A DNA stretch of 64,000 nucleotides, taken from NCBI GenBank assembly GCA_013399695.1, contig VXAU01000760.1, positions 2,829,602 to 2,893,601 on the forward strand. Direction: 5' to 3'. Positions 1-15,213 of the stretch are shown here, piece by piece. The first letter of the stretch is position 1, and each line of letters starts with the position of its first letter. The translations under genes and the position numbers were made by a program. The DNA is from Formicarius rufipectus. Its lineage: Eukaryota > Chordata > Aves > Passeriformes > Formicariidae. The notes beneath the pieces are model-generated. The model had not been told where the DNA came from, ran no database searches, and saw nothing but the letters and a program-made list of their open reading frames with translations.

Positions 1-1994
1 TCTGCAGAAAGCTCAGGGCTGAAAGAGAGGTATTGGGAAATGGGAGAAGTTACTTATGCTCAGCTTTGTAACTCTGGCATTACACAATCCTGCAGCCCTC
101 CACCGTATGTATGTCTGAATGAGTAAACTATGAGGGGCTGATTAAAAAATTAGTCTGGTAACACCAAGGTCACATTAGTAGGAGTTCTGACAAGTGATCT
201 CATTTTCCTAATTTTTGGTAATAAGATGAACTTGGGAGAGATATATCAACAATTTTGTCATAAATAAAACTGAGCATTACAACAAAATCAGTTACATCTT
301 GAGACTGTAGCCAATATTTTAGTGGTTAGATTTTGATATTCATCTTCCATAGGCAGACAGATCCAAGGTAGTTTCAGAAAAAAATCCTTGTAATCTGTTA
401 TGCAACTTTTTTAGGAGAGAAACATCTTGACTGGATCAGTAGTGATGTAGGTCTTCAATTTTATGGACATCCGATTAAAAATAATAACAATCAATGCTAA
501 ATGCTGCCCACTCTAATAGAGAGGAAATCCTGGAGAATCACTTTGTATTTTAGTAGTCTGATTCCTTTAAATCAGCAAGTGATTTACTATGGAGATTTTC
601 ACTTTTATTGCTGCTGGAGAAAAAGCCGTGGTACACAGTGGAAGTGAGATGTGTATGGGGACATGAAGAACCAAGCAGAGTAGGAAGTATAAGGTTAAAA
701 AAGAAAAGGATCTTAATTTAACCCATGAAGCTCCAGCATAGTATCTTCTAACAAGGGGAAAGAACATAGACATCTTGATGTTTAGGTGCTGAAAGAGCTC
801 TGCACTTCCAGATGCCCTGAGCTGGTAGCAATTACAGATGTGAATGGGGCTGTAGGCTTCAAGAACAACCCCATGTAAGTGATGGGCAGAGTTAGGAAGC
901 CAGTGTAGAGGTGCAGGGAATCTATTTGGCTTTAACTAAAATTGAATTTTTATTTGGTTTTCTGGCTGGAAAGAAACACTGAAAGAATCAATCATCTCTT
1001 TCAATACAGGTTGTCCCTTTTTGGGTGCTTCTACAAGCATGGAGAGCAAAGGGTTGACTTTTATTAAAAATTTCAATTACAATGAGATCTGTATACTTTT
1101 ACATAATTGCTCAGAGGCTTGGGCACTCACTCTTTATGGTTAGTCTCCATATAAATTTTTGCTTAAAGGCTGTTTTGCATCCGAAATTATTCAGGACTTG
1201 GATATCTTTTCTCTGGGAACAGTCACACACAGGAATACCCTCTGTATGTCTGTGAAACATAGAAGAATACCTTGAAGTCCAAGGTATGCCAAAAGTGTTT
1301 GGGCATTTCATGTTAGGTCCTGACATCATAGGCAGGCTCCTGAAAGTGCAAGAACCAAGTGCCTTGCTGGAACTGACCTCAGTCTGACAAACCAGTCCTA
1401 TGGCTGCCACTACAGAAACAGAATCACCTCAATAAACCTGACTTTGGGTTGCAAGTAGCTCCAACTGTGTTCTGTCACCGGGTTAGGAATGGCAGCCCAC
1501 ATGATGCATGTCTTCTTTCGCCTGCTGTATTAGCAAGCTGCTTAATTTTGGTGCCAGATGTTGAAACTCTGATGATAAATCTCTACCTCAGTGTCAGGAA
1601 CATCTTTCACAGAAATCTGCATTGACTGTCAGCCTGTGGATTACCACATTAAAAAAAAAATTAAATGACTGAATTTTAGAGTTGGTTTGATATGATTTTT
1701 GTTATTTCACTGGAACAGTCATCCGCCATTCCTCTCTCTACCAGTTATAAATATTTAGAAGGCTGAAGCAGAAATACAATATTCTTTGTATTTCAATGAA
1801 GAAGTGTTCTGAAATTCATGTACTGCAGTCTATGCCAAAATGCAGCTGCTTTGGAAGACTGAACTGCTACCGTGTTACGTAGTTATTGTTCTGAGATTAA
1901 AAGGTTTAAATCAGTATATCACAAATACAATTTAAGAGATAATTTATATTGTTTCAGCTTTGCATCCAAGCTGTTAGGCAAAGCAAAGTGCAGC

Positions 1995-2014
1995 TTTTTT
2001 TTTTTTTTTCCTAG
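1995..2014 (+). repeat. T15 tract followed by CCTAG
   Basis: Fifteen T at 1995-2009 are followed by CCTAG, so the site also looks like a strong 3' splice site (polypyrimidine tract plus AG at 2013-2014). No supporting exon can be recognised after it. Confidence 0.7.
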
Positions 2015-2551
2015 GAAATCATATTCCTGCATTGTTAATCTGAATTCTGCTCCCTCTGTGATGAAGCAGATCAAGAACTGCATATGTACTTGCCATGGCA
2101 ACCCCCGTACCACATGATGCACACGCTTGTTCAGCCAAAGAGCTTCATGGCTTATTAAACAGGCACACACAGACCCAGACACACACCATTTGGCCATGTG
2201 ACTGCTCTAGCCCAGCAGCTTTTTAAAGGGAAACTGTGTTTGAGCATCATAGTGTTTTCACCAGCATTGCCTCACCTGAATTCCTTCCTGTCATCTTAGA
2301 TGCTGTGTTGATTTTTTTTTTAATGGATGAAGGTTGAAAGAACTCTGCTCATAGGTGCTTTTCTATTTCTGTCTGTCTTTCATTTGGAAAAAAACCCTGT
2401 ATGTAATGATAAAATAGAGGGGGTTTAGATACTAAGGGGCTCTTTGCAGTTGAGTGAACTATGGTGAAGATGCTGTTTTTCTGGACATATTTTTTGCCCT
2501 CATCTCCTAGATTTTTCTGCAGTCCAGGAGAGTAAATGAGGACAAAGCGGG

Positions 2552-2570
2552 AAAAAAAAAAAAAAAAAAA
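2552..2570 (+). repeat. A19 homopolymer
   Basis: Nineteen consecutive A follow GCGGG and precede TTCACCCCCC. It could be a retroposon tail, but I recognise no retroposon body next to it and no target-site duplication. Confidence 0.85.
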
Positions 2571-5500
2571 TTCACCCCCCTAACCCAACTCTGAACTATT
2601 CCATTATCAACAAAGCATTCCCAAAACAACTTTGCTCCTTGCTGCTTTACACACTTCCTTTTAGTCCTGATGATGACAATGATCTCTGACTCCTGCCTCA
2701 ACAAAATGTAGCCTGATAGAAATTTTTCCTAACTTTACTTGTTTAAGAGAAGTTATGTGTGGTACTTGATTAGGAAAGCTGAAGGGCTGTAACCTCAAAG
2801 GAATGAGTAGTAGTGTGCAAGGCAAAGTTGAAAGATGGGGCTGAAGTTAAACAGTGTATCTGCCTGCACCTTAATGTCCCCAAAGGAGAGAGAACAGCAG
2901 CAATGGGGTCTTGCCCCAATTCCTTTGCTCTAGGGCAGCTGCAGTGTACACCACTGTCAGTGTCACCTCTGCTGCCCACTGACACTGTTGGTGAGGAAAG
3001 AACACTGTTGTGCTTGGGAAGATGCTGCTGAAACTGATTCTTTACTAAAACAACATGCAATCAAAAGGAATTGCTTTCCCATTCTGTTTGCCTCTCTGTC
3101 AGATGCCTGATTGGAGCACTATGGTTTTTCTTTCTCATCTAGCTGGAATCTGAGGTTTTTGTGGCAATCACTTAATCTGAGCCCAGCTACATCACCAGGT
3201 GCCTGACTAAAATGGAGAACACTCTGCACAGCAACAAGACATTGTGAGATACTGCATTAGTCTTAATTAGTTATTGCCAAAAACCCCTTGAAGTTATTTA
3301 GGCTCCTCTGCTACGCAGACGCAATTTATCAAGTGTTACAGAGAGACAAACTCTTAAGTACATGTGCTGAAGTTAATAATGTTTTTGATTTATGGTGTTG
3401 CTTTTGAACTTGAGGGAAATCTATTTTCAATGTTCAGTTCTAGTCTTTCAGATTTTCACCTTTGTTTCCAGTCAAGGTGCAAATACTGATAATCAACATT
3501 ATTCAGTGAGAGACTGCTGGTTCCTTGTGTTCTGTTTCAAATGAGTTTATTGTTTGGTTACCATTTTGGAGAAGTTCCATGATAAGGGAACTATAAGCTG
3601 CTTTGGAAGTTAATTTAGAAAGGTACTTGCATGTAAATCAGTTGTTAAACAAAGAAGCAGTATTATTTGTGTTACTAAGGACATAGTGGCAAAGGTGCTC
3701 TCTTCTGGAGTGTGTATCCATGCATCTCTGCCAGAGATTGTACAAGGATTTTAATACAGAATCAGACTTTGGGTAAGGAGTCATTGAAGATGATGCACAA
3801 TAAAAACTCTTTTGGCAGGATAAGGTATTCTAGGTTACTGTTTTTATTGTCTGTTAAGACAGTAATGATTTTTCGACATCTTTATTTTTGTCAGTAATAC
3901 CTGCTCTGATATGTTGTTGAGAGGGAAAGAAAAACTTAGAGATCATTTCTTTCTTAGGAAGGCACTGAACAAAGGCCCTTTCCACCCTGCTAAAATGCAC
4001 TGAAGATTTTGACAACCACTCCTGGCAGTCTGCTACTGCTGTGTTGTGCTGTGTCTGCAGAAAGGGAGTAGTGACAGCAATATTTCCCCTTTCATTAACC
4101 AGCTTTTTAGAATTTCTTTATGCCTAGGAGTGGGACTGCATTTTCAAAAAATATTTCTTTTTCAGAGAAACTGGCCCAAATCTCTCTTCTATTCCAAAAT
4201 TTCAATTTTCATTTATTCAGTTAATTAATGAGTTTTGCAGTCTAAAGGTTTGTGTTTAAACCTCAGGGTTCTGTGTTGTTTGTTTGCAGTTATGGCAGTG
4301 GAAAAGGCTATTTCAGCTCATGACAAAATATTTTGATTAGCCTCTTAGTCACTTGTTTGTCCTCAGTATATGTTTATTGTGAATTGTCTTCCCAAGAGAT
4401 TATAAACAAGGTGGTAGCTTTCACTAGCTGATCTTTGTTGTCATTAGTTGGTGTGCTGATCCAGGAGTTTTTGTGTGAAGTGGATTTTTCAGACTGGGTC
4501 TAAAATTTGTGGAAATAATGTAATTACCGGAATATATCAGAAAAAAAAAAATAACCCAATAACTGCATTGCGAGACATTTAGAGTTGCTAAGAGACAGAA
4601 TGTAATTATCTGCCAGTTTGTTTACCATTCCCAAACCCTGGGAAGGGCGAGAGTTGTGGGCTGCCCTGAATTCTAAGCCATGTGCAAAATAAGTTGAATG
4701 CATTTCCTTGTCTAATACAGTTTTGAGGGCATTTGGAAGTGACATGAGAACTTTGACCTGTGGTTTTTCTCCATGTGTAATATCAGTTATTTTCATTTCC
4801 CTCTCACTCTCCCAATCTACATACATTGCATGCATTTATACTGATATTACCAAAAAAAAAAGTGAAAAAATGGAATGTATGGCAATATACAGTTCTTGTA
4901 GTTAGAGAATGTCTGTACTTGATTGAAAATGATATATTCTTACTTTAACAGGAGCAGTGCTCGATGTTCTTGTGTTATGATTCCATTATTAGTGTATGCT
5001 GATGTTAATGGAAGGTTAACCAGGTGAGTCTTTGACTCACTTTGTTTCTTTTTCTAAAATGATTTGTATTTTGCTTGCACTTCGAGATAAGTACTGCAAT
5101 TTATTTTGGGTGCAAACTAAGTTTGTGCCACAAAGAAGTTTACATTTCTCTGTGTCACTGTGGTTATGATGTAGACTGTATAAGATTTATGCCATCCTAA
5201 GCTATTCATTTGCTTGGTTTTAAAGGCATGCATCTGGTAAATGAAGTGTGGGCAGCAAACAGAGAGAAGCAAAGGTTTCTCCTCCTGTTTTTAGAATGGG
5301 GACATCTTCCATTGCTTTTTCTTTGATGGAAATACAGATTCATTTTTAGCCACTGTAAAACTGAAGAACTAACCACAATACTAAAGAAATAAGCACTTCT
5401 GACCAGCCCAGTAGGAAGTTCAAGTCCGACTTTGTGTTCAGTCAGTAGTTCTGACATTGCAGTGCTGAAGTATGTCCATACAGATGCACTGCTGTTTTGT

Positions 5501-6462
5501 GGGATGTTGCTCTGGGAAGGTTAGGACAAGCTGTCCTGGTTTTTGGCCTATACAACTTGTCCCAGTGGGCACTGTGAATCGTTCTGTTCATAAGGACACA
5601 TGAGTGCAGATGTTTTTACCAAGCCTTGGCAAAACCAAACTGCAGGTCACCTCCGCAGAAAAATTCTCCCAGAACAACTTTATCTGGCAAGCTCTTTTAC
5701 TTTTGCAGAGGCTGGTAGCCTTTCACCTCCTATCCAGCTCTTCAGGGAAGCACACTGGAGATTTAGGGAGGTGGTAGCAGGCCCTCAGTGTCCCTCTAGA
5801 TCATTCTCTGATCCATGAGGCCTCAAAAGAAGTCTTGGTTAAGTTCTGATGCAGCACCTCTTTCGAAGTCTGCATCAGTAATGCAGAGCTGGAGGCACAC
5901 GGGCCTGTTTCAGGGGTGAGCACTCTGAACTTCCACTGCAGCAATCCAACAGTAGAAGTCTGCATTGGGTAGCCAAAGGATTGAATCTCAGTTTTCCTCC
6001 CAATACCTGCTGACTGCTCTGGAAGGCTTGTCTCCCAGGCCACAGGAGCTCAGCAAGGGCTTTCTGGTGGTTGCTTCTTTCTTCTTTGGAGTCTCAGTGA
6101 TTCACTGGTGGCTCCCATGTGTCACACAGACCAAATGGCACGTTACCTGAAGAGAAAGTCTCTGCAAGTGAAGTGTGGGAGGGCAAAGCTTTGTCCCTGG
6201 CTGATCTATTTCGACTTCAACTCTATCGACCTATGTGCTGTGTCTGGCTGCAGAAAGTCCTGAGAATGAAGAGATGCCGTGAAGGGGTTTACTGCAAAGA
6301 CTTTGTTTTGTTGTTGTGTAACAACTTTCTTTTCTACTTCACACTTAACATATAGTCAGGAAAATAATAGAATTATTTAAATAATATTCCTTTACATATT
6401 TCAGCTCAATTGTCAAGAATAAAAAGAATTGAATCAGAAACTTTCCCCGTTCTTTTACAGAA

Positions 6463-6504
6463 TCTCCTTTTTTTTTCTTTTTTTCTTTTTTTTCTTTTTC
6501 ACAG
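6463..6504 (+). repeat. T/C-only tract ending in ACAG
   Basis: A 38-nt tract made only of T and C (6463-6500) ends in ACAG at 6501-6504, giving the appearance of a strong splice acceptor in the sense orientation of NYAP2. See the findings list. Confidence 0.85.
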
Positions 6505-6544
6505 TTACTTTGGGGTGTCCTTTGAGAACAAATGAAATGTAGCG

Positions 6545-6595
6545 ACCAAAACAAAAACAAACCAAACAAAACCAACCAACCAAACAAAAAACAAA
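6545..6595 (+). repeat. A/C-only (CAAA/CCAA) low-complexity tract
   Basis: Fifty-one bases contain only A and C, arranged as irregular ACAAA and CCAA units. The tract starts 45 bp after the T/C tract above. Confidence 0.85.
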
Positions 6596-9500
6596 GCTAA
6601 CCAACAAAACAGAAAGGGACATTGGTTATTTTTCACATATTTTGGCCCCTTTCATGCAAATAAATATTCTTCCTGTAAGGCAGCACCGTTGTTAATCTGG
6701 CGCATCCCTTTGTTGTTTGCTCTACCCTCTGAGTTTGCTGTGGTTTCTGTGCTGGTGACAGCAAGAAAATGTGACGCTGTGGGTCTTTCACTGAAGAGCA
6801 TAAGGGGCAATCAAGCAGAGGTTTTTAGATTAATCCAATACAGAAGGCTAGAAGCAGTAAAAGAGAGCCTGAATTCAAATACACCTCATAGACTAAGATC
6901 ATGTGAAGGAAAACAGTGGTTGATCCATGTTTGTTTTCATGTGCTTTATGAACCGTCAGTGATTTAAGGTGCCACTTGTTCCATAGTACTTGTCAGCCTT
7001 CTGGAATAAACTCTCCAGCACCAGAGTCAGTGAAGCAGAAGTAGGAGAACAAAGGGAGTCAGCAGAGGAATTGAAATTCTCATCTGTTTTCTGCCAAAAC
7101 AAAAGGAAGAGTGGTCAGATATAATTATGTGCTGTTAGTAATTTGTAGTTGGACAACTCACCCTTTCCATTTCTTGATTTGAGAATTGGAAGTCCTTTCT
7201 CCCATGCCCTCTGTAGCATATGGAAACTTTTTGTCAACTCTCAGCAAAAAAGGTGTAAGTTCTCTAAGAAAGTTTACGATGAAATTAGTTGTACTCTACA
7301 AATTAATCTCTCTCTAGCAAGTTGCAGTGCTAGGCTGTGCTTTGAGGAAGGCCTTTTTGGTTCATTGGAAGAGTAAGTTGGACTTCGATTAATTTAAAAA
7401 AAATTAATTTTCCATTCTTTGCCTTTGTTCCTCACTTAAGTCCAGAATTTTTAATATTGCTGTCATTATTTGAATACTTGACTGTTTATTTTACCCAACT
7501 TTTTTTGTCATGTAGATCAAAGTAGGAGAGCAGATGTGTACACACAAAGAAATTTGAGGTGCTTGTTTGCCACTGGTAGTCATTTCCTAGGCAAACTAGT
7601 TTGGGGTAATCCCAGTAGTTCAGGGGATGTGAGCCTGGACTGCAGTTTAGACAGTTATTGTTTTGTTGCCAGTTTTATGTGTGTGTTGAGCCTTGCAGCT
7701 CTGGTGGTTGCAAAGTTTTACAAGATACAAAAGTCACCTTTTGGCTGGTAAAGTTGAAGATTTTTTGGCTTTTCAAACCACAGCTGTTCTCATGAGCGAA
7801 TGGGGCTCAGATGCAACCATTTTCAGATTTTATTTTACACTATATCCAAATGTAAATGGCTCTACTTATATGATCCAGGTGTTAAGGTTGTAACAGAAAG
7901 TACCTGGATAAGCAGGATTGCCTGAATATTTACTGTATGGCTGTAAGTAACTTAGAATTTGCAAGGGGATGGCATCTCCATATGGTGCAGACCTGCCTGA
8001 GCTTTTAAGTTTAAAAGGCTGCAGTAGCCTTAGGATAGCTTGGGTGAGTGAAACTTGTTCAGAAGGGTGAGCGTGAAATGACAGCTTGAGAAAGAAATAC
8101 ACTGCCTGCTCTTTTTCTCTCCTTCTCTGTGAAGTCAAAGCATTGATTTTTTGTTGTTGTTGTTTGAACTAAAACAAATTTCAGGTTGTTTGATCAAAAG
8201 TTATTCTTTGCCTCCACAGTGGTGTCTTCAGTTCGCAAGAATTATCAGTTTCTTCATTGTGTTTATGAGACCAGAGGATGCAAAGATATATATTCTTCCT
8301 GGTTTACCACTGTGTTTTTTAAAGCTTGTGATATTTATTAGAACCAGTCAAAGACCAGCAGAAGTAATTTGATGAATAGTTTGTTTGACAAGCAGTGGCA
8401 AAGTTCCTTGGATGATTCATACTCTCTGATTGCCTCACCTTCCTGGCTGCTTTTTCACTGCTGTGTCCTCATTTGTCTCCTTGCAATACTTTGTACTGAA
8501 AATGATGCAAATCACTTTTCGCAGTACTTCACATCTTTCTCTCTGTGTGTGCATAGGAAACAGTGAAACTTATTCTAATCTGAGAATTTTTGACCCTGTG
8601 GTGGCTAAGAGTTTTACAGCTGCACTCAGACCCTACTCTGAGCCCACTCACCTGAACAAAGAAAGGGAATGGGAGATCCAGTTGTGCATTCTTTAGAACA
8701 AATGCCTCTCATGACCTGGTAAAGCATTCAAGAGCTAATTTAGCATAATCTTAAAAGTAGCCAGTTTTCTCTCATTGCAGTTTTAGAACCTTATTGCATA
8801 CATGATTAAATATTTAGTTTTTAGCCTAAAACAATCAAGTTTCAGGAGTAGAGTTCTCAGACTCTGGCACTTTTTTTAAAAATTTTTATTTATAAAGTGT
8901 CTCAAAGCAACAGAAGGAGAGAGGTCTTCTCAACAAGGCACAATCTGTGACCATTTTTCGTAAGATGGGCTTTCCATTTCTTGTAACAGCTGTGTTGCTA
9001 TTCTTTTAGGGCTTTTATGCCTATTCATAACGGAAACTGTTGACAGTTTAGTCTTTATCCTCTTCCTTGCAGAGTGATTCTTTTGATATGTTTTCGGTTT
9101 TGTTTGTTGTTTTTTTTTTTCCCCTGCTCTTTAATGGGAGTGTGTGATGAGTCTGTGGTCAGATCATGCTGTAACCACACTAGAAAAAAGCCCTGGGTGG
9201 TCAAAAACCCTCACAATTTTGTAATTATAATGAAGACTTGTATGCCAGTTCTAATTGCTGCAAGTGAACCATTTCCTGGCCATGCTAAGGACACATATTA
9301 TTGCAGTAACCATATCTCAGCCATGGTAGAATACCTGTTGATTTGGGATGGTAGGTATAAAGAAAAATAGAATGAAGCACTCACCACTGCAAAAAAATGT
9401 TTAATTTGCTTCCACTTTGATTTCCTTGTATTTGTCCAGATGAAAAGCCAGAAATAGATTCCAACGGGATTCTGTTAATCAATAAATCTTTAATCAATGA

Positions 9501-12500
9501 GTTTTTCATCAATATCTTCTCCCACTTCCCAAACCACAGTTTGTCCTGAAGCAGTGAGGGTTAACATCATTTCTAACACAATGTCTTCTACTTATTGGAG
9601 TAACACTTGGGATGAACTTTTTCCTCAACTCTAGTTGCAATACACCATTGGGGAAATGCTACTTTTTCATCATTTTGCATGGCTTATTTATGAGTAGCCT
9701 GTTGCATTTTGACACTATTAGAGTAAGAATGCTGATGTAGGGGTCCTGATTCAGCTCCTATTCATTATTTGCTTGTACTCCAAATAAATAGTTCAGTGCT
9801 TGGTGCTTGCTATGAGCCCTCATGCTGGTGGAACTGCCAGAGACTGCAGTAAGCAAAACAAAAGGTCACAGACACTCCAGGTCTTTTGGCACTACTGCAG
9901 CAATCCTTCCTTACAATTGCATAAGCAAGCAACAAACACAGTACAATCAGCTGCCTTTCTCAACTCAGCACTGCGTGATCATTAGTGACTTTCCACCGTG
10001 TGGAGTGGTTCCACCCCAAGGGAGATGAAATCCCACCTGAGTAGTTGTTTCTTCTCAAGCTGATGCATATGCCAGCTGTTTCACATCTCCTTTCTTTGGA
10101 GGTGTGACAGGCTGTGAAGGAACAACCGAGGTGGCTGCTGACATTGCGTGCGATGGTGAGCCCGCTCTGCATCCCTGTGTTCACCCAGCACATCAAGGGC
10201 ATTACATTCAGCCAGTAGAGCTCACATGCCATTTGACAGTAATGGTGTGTTAAACTCGCTCCTGTCTGGGCATTTGAGGGTTTACTCATAAAATCACCGT
10301 GCTTTTAGATAGGATGTTCCCTGATTCAAACTCAGCCAGGATTTTTCTGACTCTGTGTGGGATGTTTGGGAAAAGAGGGCACTGAGAGGAGTTTCTTTTT
10401 GCCTCATGACTGCTGTGAAAGGGCGAGAGATAAACAGTGCCTGGAATCTGGAGGGATGCAGTGATAACACCTTTATGTGCCTCTGGCACCTGGAAGGAAT
10501 TGGGTCAAGAGGAACAGCTTGCTCTTCTGATGTTTATGAGCATGACAGAGATCTTGCTGTGTGTTTTTTTAAAAGTTTCTGTAAACAATGAGTGCCATCA
10601 AAGAGAGCAGGCTAGCTAGATTTTGAGTCCAGCCCAGTAGGACAGTTTCTGTGCTCCAGTGCTACCTTCCGTTTGGAAGTTTCTTATATATACTGATAAA
10701 TAACTTTCACATACCTTGGTTAAACAGGCTGTGGGGCAACATCTTCAAGAGAAGAGGATCTGTAATAAATTGTCAACTTTGAGTTAATTTCCCAAGCATT
10801 TAAAAGTAATTCTAAATTAAATATTTTAAATTTCTGGTCATGTTCATTCACTTGCTGTAGTGGTTCAGTTATTCTCTCTCTCTCAGACAACTCAAAAATA
10901 ATGACTCCTTTTACAGGCTCTGTGATTGGCAGGAGTATTCCTAAAGTATTATGTGGTAGGTAATTTCCACTCATATTCTCTTTTCAGACTTGGGATTGAT
11001 AGGATAGGTGCCGAACTGTCACATTATAGCCTTTGGTAATTAAAATATAGGATGGCATTGCTACTGGTTCTGGATAATGACTTGTTTTTAGAGCAAAGCT
11101 TTGACAGACAATATTATAGAGGGTCTCCAGAAATTTGGTTTTAAAAACTCAGATATTATATTTTGCAGGTAGGGCTATTTGGAGACTAGTTGGTACTATT
11201 TAATGTCGAAGATGGTTGACTGATTTGTGGAAAAGGTTATCTGACAAATTCAGCCCATTTTTCAGTTAATAAATAATTCATAACCTGATTGTGACTTCCA
11301 CAATGCATTCATTATTCATAAGGGCTCACTGAATAATTTGTGCAAACAAATTTCAGCCTATAGAGTACCCATGAGTTGTTTTGTGCTTGTTTTTCTTAAT
11401 GAGCAATCATGGTGTTTGGGTTTATTTTCTTACTGTACACAACTTCTAAGTTGGAGGGTAGTAGATAACACTGAATAGTTCCCAAAGCAAATGGAATCCT
11501 TTCCTATATGACAAAAAGAATATTTATGTCATGCTTTGCCACTGCTGCTTTCAGCACAGAAAGCATTGTTGGAGCTGGAGATGTTTACATCTTCAAGCAG
11601 AAGCCCACAAAGGCGTGGCTCAGCTGGGCTTAGAATTCTTAAGTCCACAAGTTTTATGCCATCCAGTTCTGCAGAGATTTTTCTCAGGAAATGTTTTTAT
11701 GTCGAACTGGTCGTCTTTTCTTCCTCCTTTATTTTTTCACCCTCTTTAACAGAATTTTAACAGGTGCTTATTTGCTCCTTTCCTTTTCATGAAAATTGCA
11801 ATTCCTCTGATTTCTAGGGGAGTTGGATTTTGAAGAAGGAGAAAGGATGGAGAAGTAGGAGATGGTAATGGAAATGAAAATAATAATACATAAATCTGCA
11901 AGTTATGTATATTTTTCAAAAATCTCCAGTAAGAGGACTTGAGCAGATGGATATAAATCCTCAGCGTCTTTCAAGTAAGACAACAGCTTAAAGAAGAATA
12001 TCCTGCTGTCCAGAAGAAGAAGACTGGAGAGACTCATTTGATCTCCCCTGCCATAATCAGCACTTTAGAGGGCAAAAAGTTGCCAAAGTAAGTTTTTGGA
12101 GAGAAGGATTGTTACAAAAATTGTTGATATTGTTACAAAATACAAGGTTAAAAAAGTCATTAAACCTGTTTTCCTTTGCTTCCCCCCTCTTTGCCTGCTT
12201 CCTGTATTCAGACTGTGAACTACCTACGGAGGTGGCTGTGTCTGACTGTGGCTGTGCTGTACAGCAGTGAGGCCATGGGGGCATGGCAGGGGCACTGGAC
12301 ACTGCAGCACTGGGGTGACCTGCCAGCAGAGACTTCACTCAGCTCAGTGGGAGTGGTGTGGTGTGTTCTGTGTACCCCTCTAATGCTGCTTGGGGTTTGC
12401 ACTTCATCATCTTAAGCTGAAAGAGTTTGTTGGTCATTTTAGGAAACTCAGACTGTTTTTCTTCCTTTATGTCTTGCCATGCTTTATTTTAATAATGGAG

Positions 12501-15213
12501 AATCTCTAAATTTAAAATGGAGCTAACATTCCTTAATTGCAGATTCTGATATGCAAAAAGTTCAGATATACAAAAGTTCAGAAGCCATATAATTCCATTA
12601 CCTGTAGGAAAACAACTGGAAACAAGTTTTTGTTTTTCATTAATAGGAGCACATGATTTATGAAAAGGAGTTGATTAGGTACTTCTTAAGCAGCTGTGGA
12701 GATGTACATTTTGAGGCAATAGACCTCTTTATCAGTAGCTTGGGTTAACTTGTTCACTCTGGTCTGTTTCAAAGTGATACTGAGCTGGTTTATTTTGAAG
12801 GAAAGCAGAATATGGTATAAAACTAGAGTGATAAGTAATTCCCTTTTTTTTCTGCATAGACACATAGGTAAATGTGGTGGAGTCCCTAACGTGCATCTTA
12901 ATGAGAAAAAAATCACATCCTAATTATTCCTCTTTGGAAAGCAATAAATAATTGTTGTCTGATAATTGTACAACTGCACCAGAAGCTCTGAGGAACATTA
13001 AACCTGCATCATGTTTCACACCGGTATGGCATTTCTGAAGGCCTGAGTACAGTTCACAAGAAAATCTGGGGCATTATTTGAGATTGTGTTTGGATTCTGG
13101 GATTAAGTCAGAGAATCTCTGTGAGATTCAAGTTGCATTCCTCAGGCAGTGTCTCTATTTCTGTGTAGTATTTGTGATGTTGAGAGGGCAGCCTGGATGG
13201 GCTCTGGTTGCCTCTGACCTACTAGGATGAAAGTTGGAGACTTTCAGCTGCCAAGTAAAGGTGTAATTTTGTGCTGACAATACCTACTTGGTGTCTGACA
13301 CAACATAGTGACCCCTTATCATCGTTGCATCAGACAGCAATTTTTTTAGTAGAAATAGTTCCCTTATTTACACCCACTGGTTCTTCACTGTGAAGAAGAG
13401 TAGAAATGAGCATCCCCATTGTCATCATTGGATGTTAGCCCAGTTTCTGAATGAAAAACATATCCCATATGTGAATTTAGGCACTGAACCCTGGTGTTTG
13501 GCCTTCAGTCATAATTCCCTGGTTCCAAACAGCTCTCAAAAACTTGGGAAAATTTAACTGAAGATCTAATTCTGGATTCAAATTTCACTGCCTGTTAGAT
13601 GCTCTCATAAGCTTTTCCTGTCTCTGAGCCACAGCAACAAAGCTGTGTTTTCCAAATAAGCTGTAAACAGTCATTCTGCTGGAGTGGGATTGGGTAGTTA
13701 TGAGAAATATTTGCTCATGTCCGAAGGTGAGTCTTCAGGGTAGGAACAAATCACACTCAGAGCAGTATATTTACCGAAATTTCTGTTCTTCCTCCACATA
13801 AAAGAATTTTTTTTAATCCAAACTGTGCTATAAACCCAGTTGAAGGACTTTTGAACTATGAAAGAAGGGAAGGTAGAACTTCTTAAGCCAGTTTTGATGT
13901 CAAAAGTAGGTGCTTCCTAAAGCTGCATTCCCACTGTAAAATGATGTATACCATCAGGAATATGGGTCCATCTTTTATACTACTCATTTAGTTTGAGAGA
14001 AAAAGCAAGAATTTGTATCAAAGGATTCGTATTTTACAAGTGCTCAGTTCACCTTCAAGACTTTAATATGTACCACTAATAATGATTACAGTTGAAGAGA
14101 AGCCATTATGCCATATGCCCCTTTATTGGTCTCTAGAGAGTATTTGCAAGTACACAGAGATAAGTGTAAGTTATTGCTGTGATAATCAAACCATGTGAGT
14201 CATATGGCACACAAAAAATATATATTATTTAATAAAAAAGCATTTTAAATTAAGCAATATTTCATTTTACAACATATGTAGGCATTTATGTTGTATGGAG
14301 GATTAAATAAATTTATGTGTCTTAGAAAGGGCTAAAATTCTGTAAGCAATAGCTGAATACTACAGGATCAGATTTGGAGCCCTCAAGAAGTACCACTTCT
14401 TATGTTCTCCCACATATTGTGCTTAAATTATCATACTTTCCTTTACCCTCTGTTTCAATGGATAGTAATCAGCTATGTAATTTAATTGGCAACAGTTTCG
14501 TTTGTTAGGTTATCAGTGGAGATTTTTTACTAAATTCAACCATCCTTATGTCTAAAAACCCCATGAGTTTTTGAACAGAGAAATTTGCAGCTGGACATTT
14601 TTAATCACTCAGCAAACAACAGAGAATAGAATAAATTTCATTATTTCTTTGTGTTCTTGGTCTAGATTTTCCTAAAGATTTATTTTAAAGTTTATATTTT
14701 GCCTATAAAGAATACAAATTTCTATAACATTGTAGTGGAAGGAAAAATGCCAACTGTGTACTCTGCCTTCCCTCTTCAAAAAGTTATTTATCTAAAAGGT
14801 ATCCTTTTGTCATATTTGATCAGTTCAAGGTACTTGCAAAATTTTCCCTCTACCTGATTTATTCTAAATATTTCTGTAGCTGAAAATAGCATCTTTCTGT
14901 AGCTAGCAAGAAGGTATTCCTACCTACCACAGGCCAGAATATCCTCCTTGGAATAAGAAATCCTCATGTGGTCCTAATCCTGGACAGGGAAGAAGGAATC
15001 ACCATGTGGCTAGAAATTAGATTCTAATTATGCATAAGCTGAATAAAGCAGGAGTCAGTTTATTGACATCAGCACAAAGAATTGCAGAAAACAACCCAGG
15101 GCTGGTTCCTGTTGCATCCAGTTGATGGAAGGATTCTTGCCACACAAATAGAAACAGCAGCAAGCTCCAAACAACTCTGCTATTTTAGCTGCTGTTTGTT
15201 TGGGGTTTTGTGA

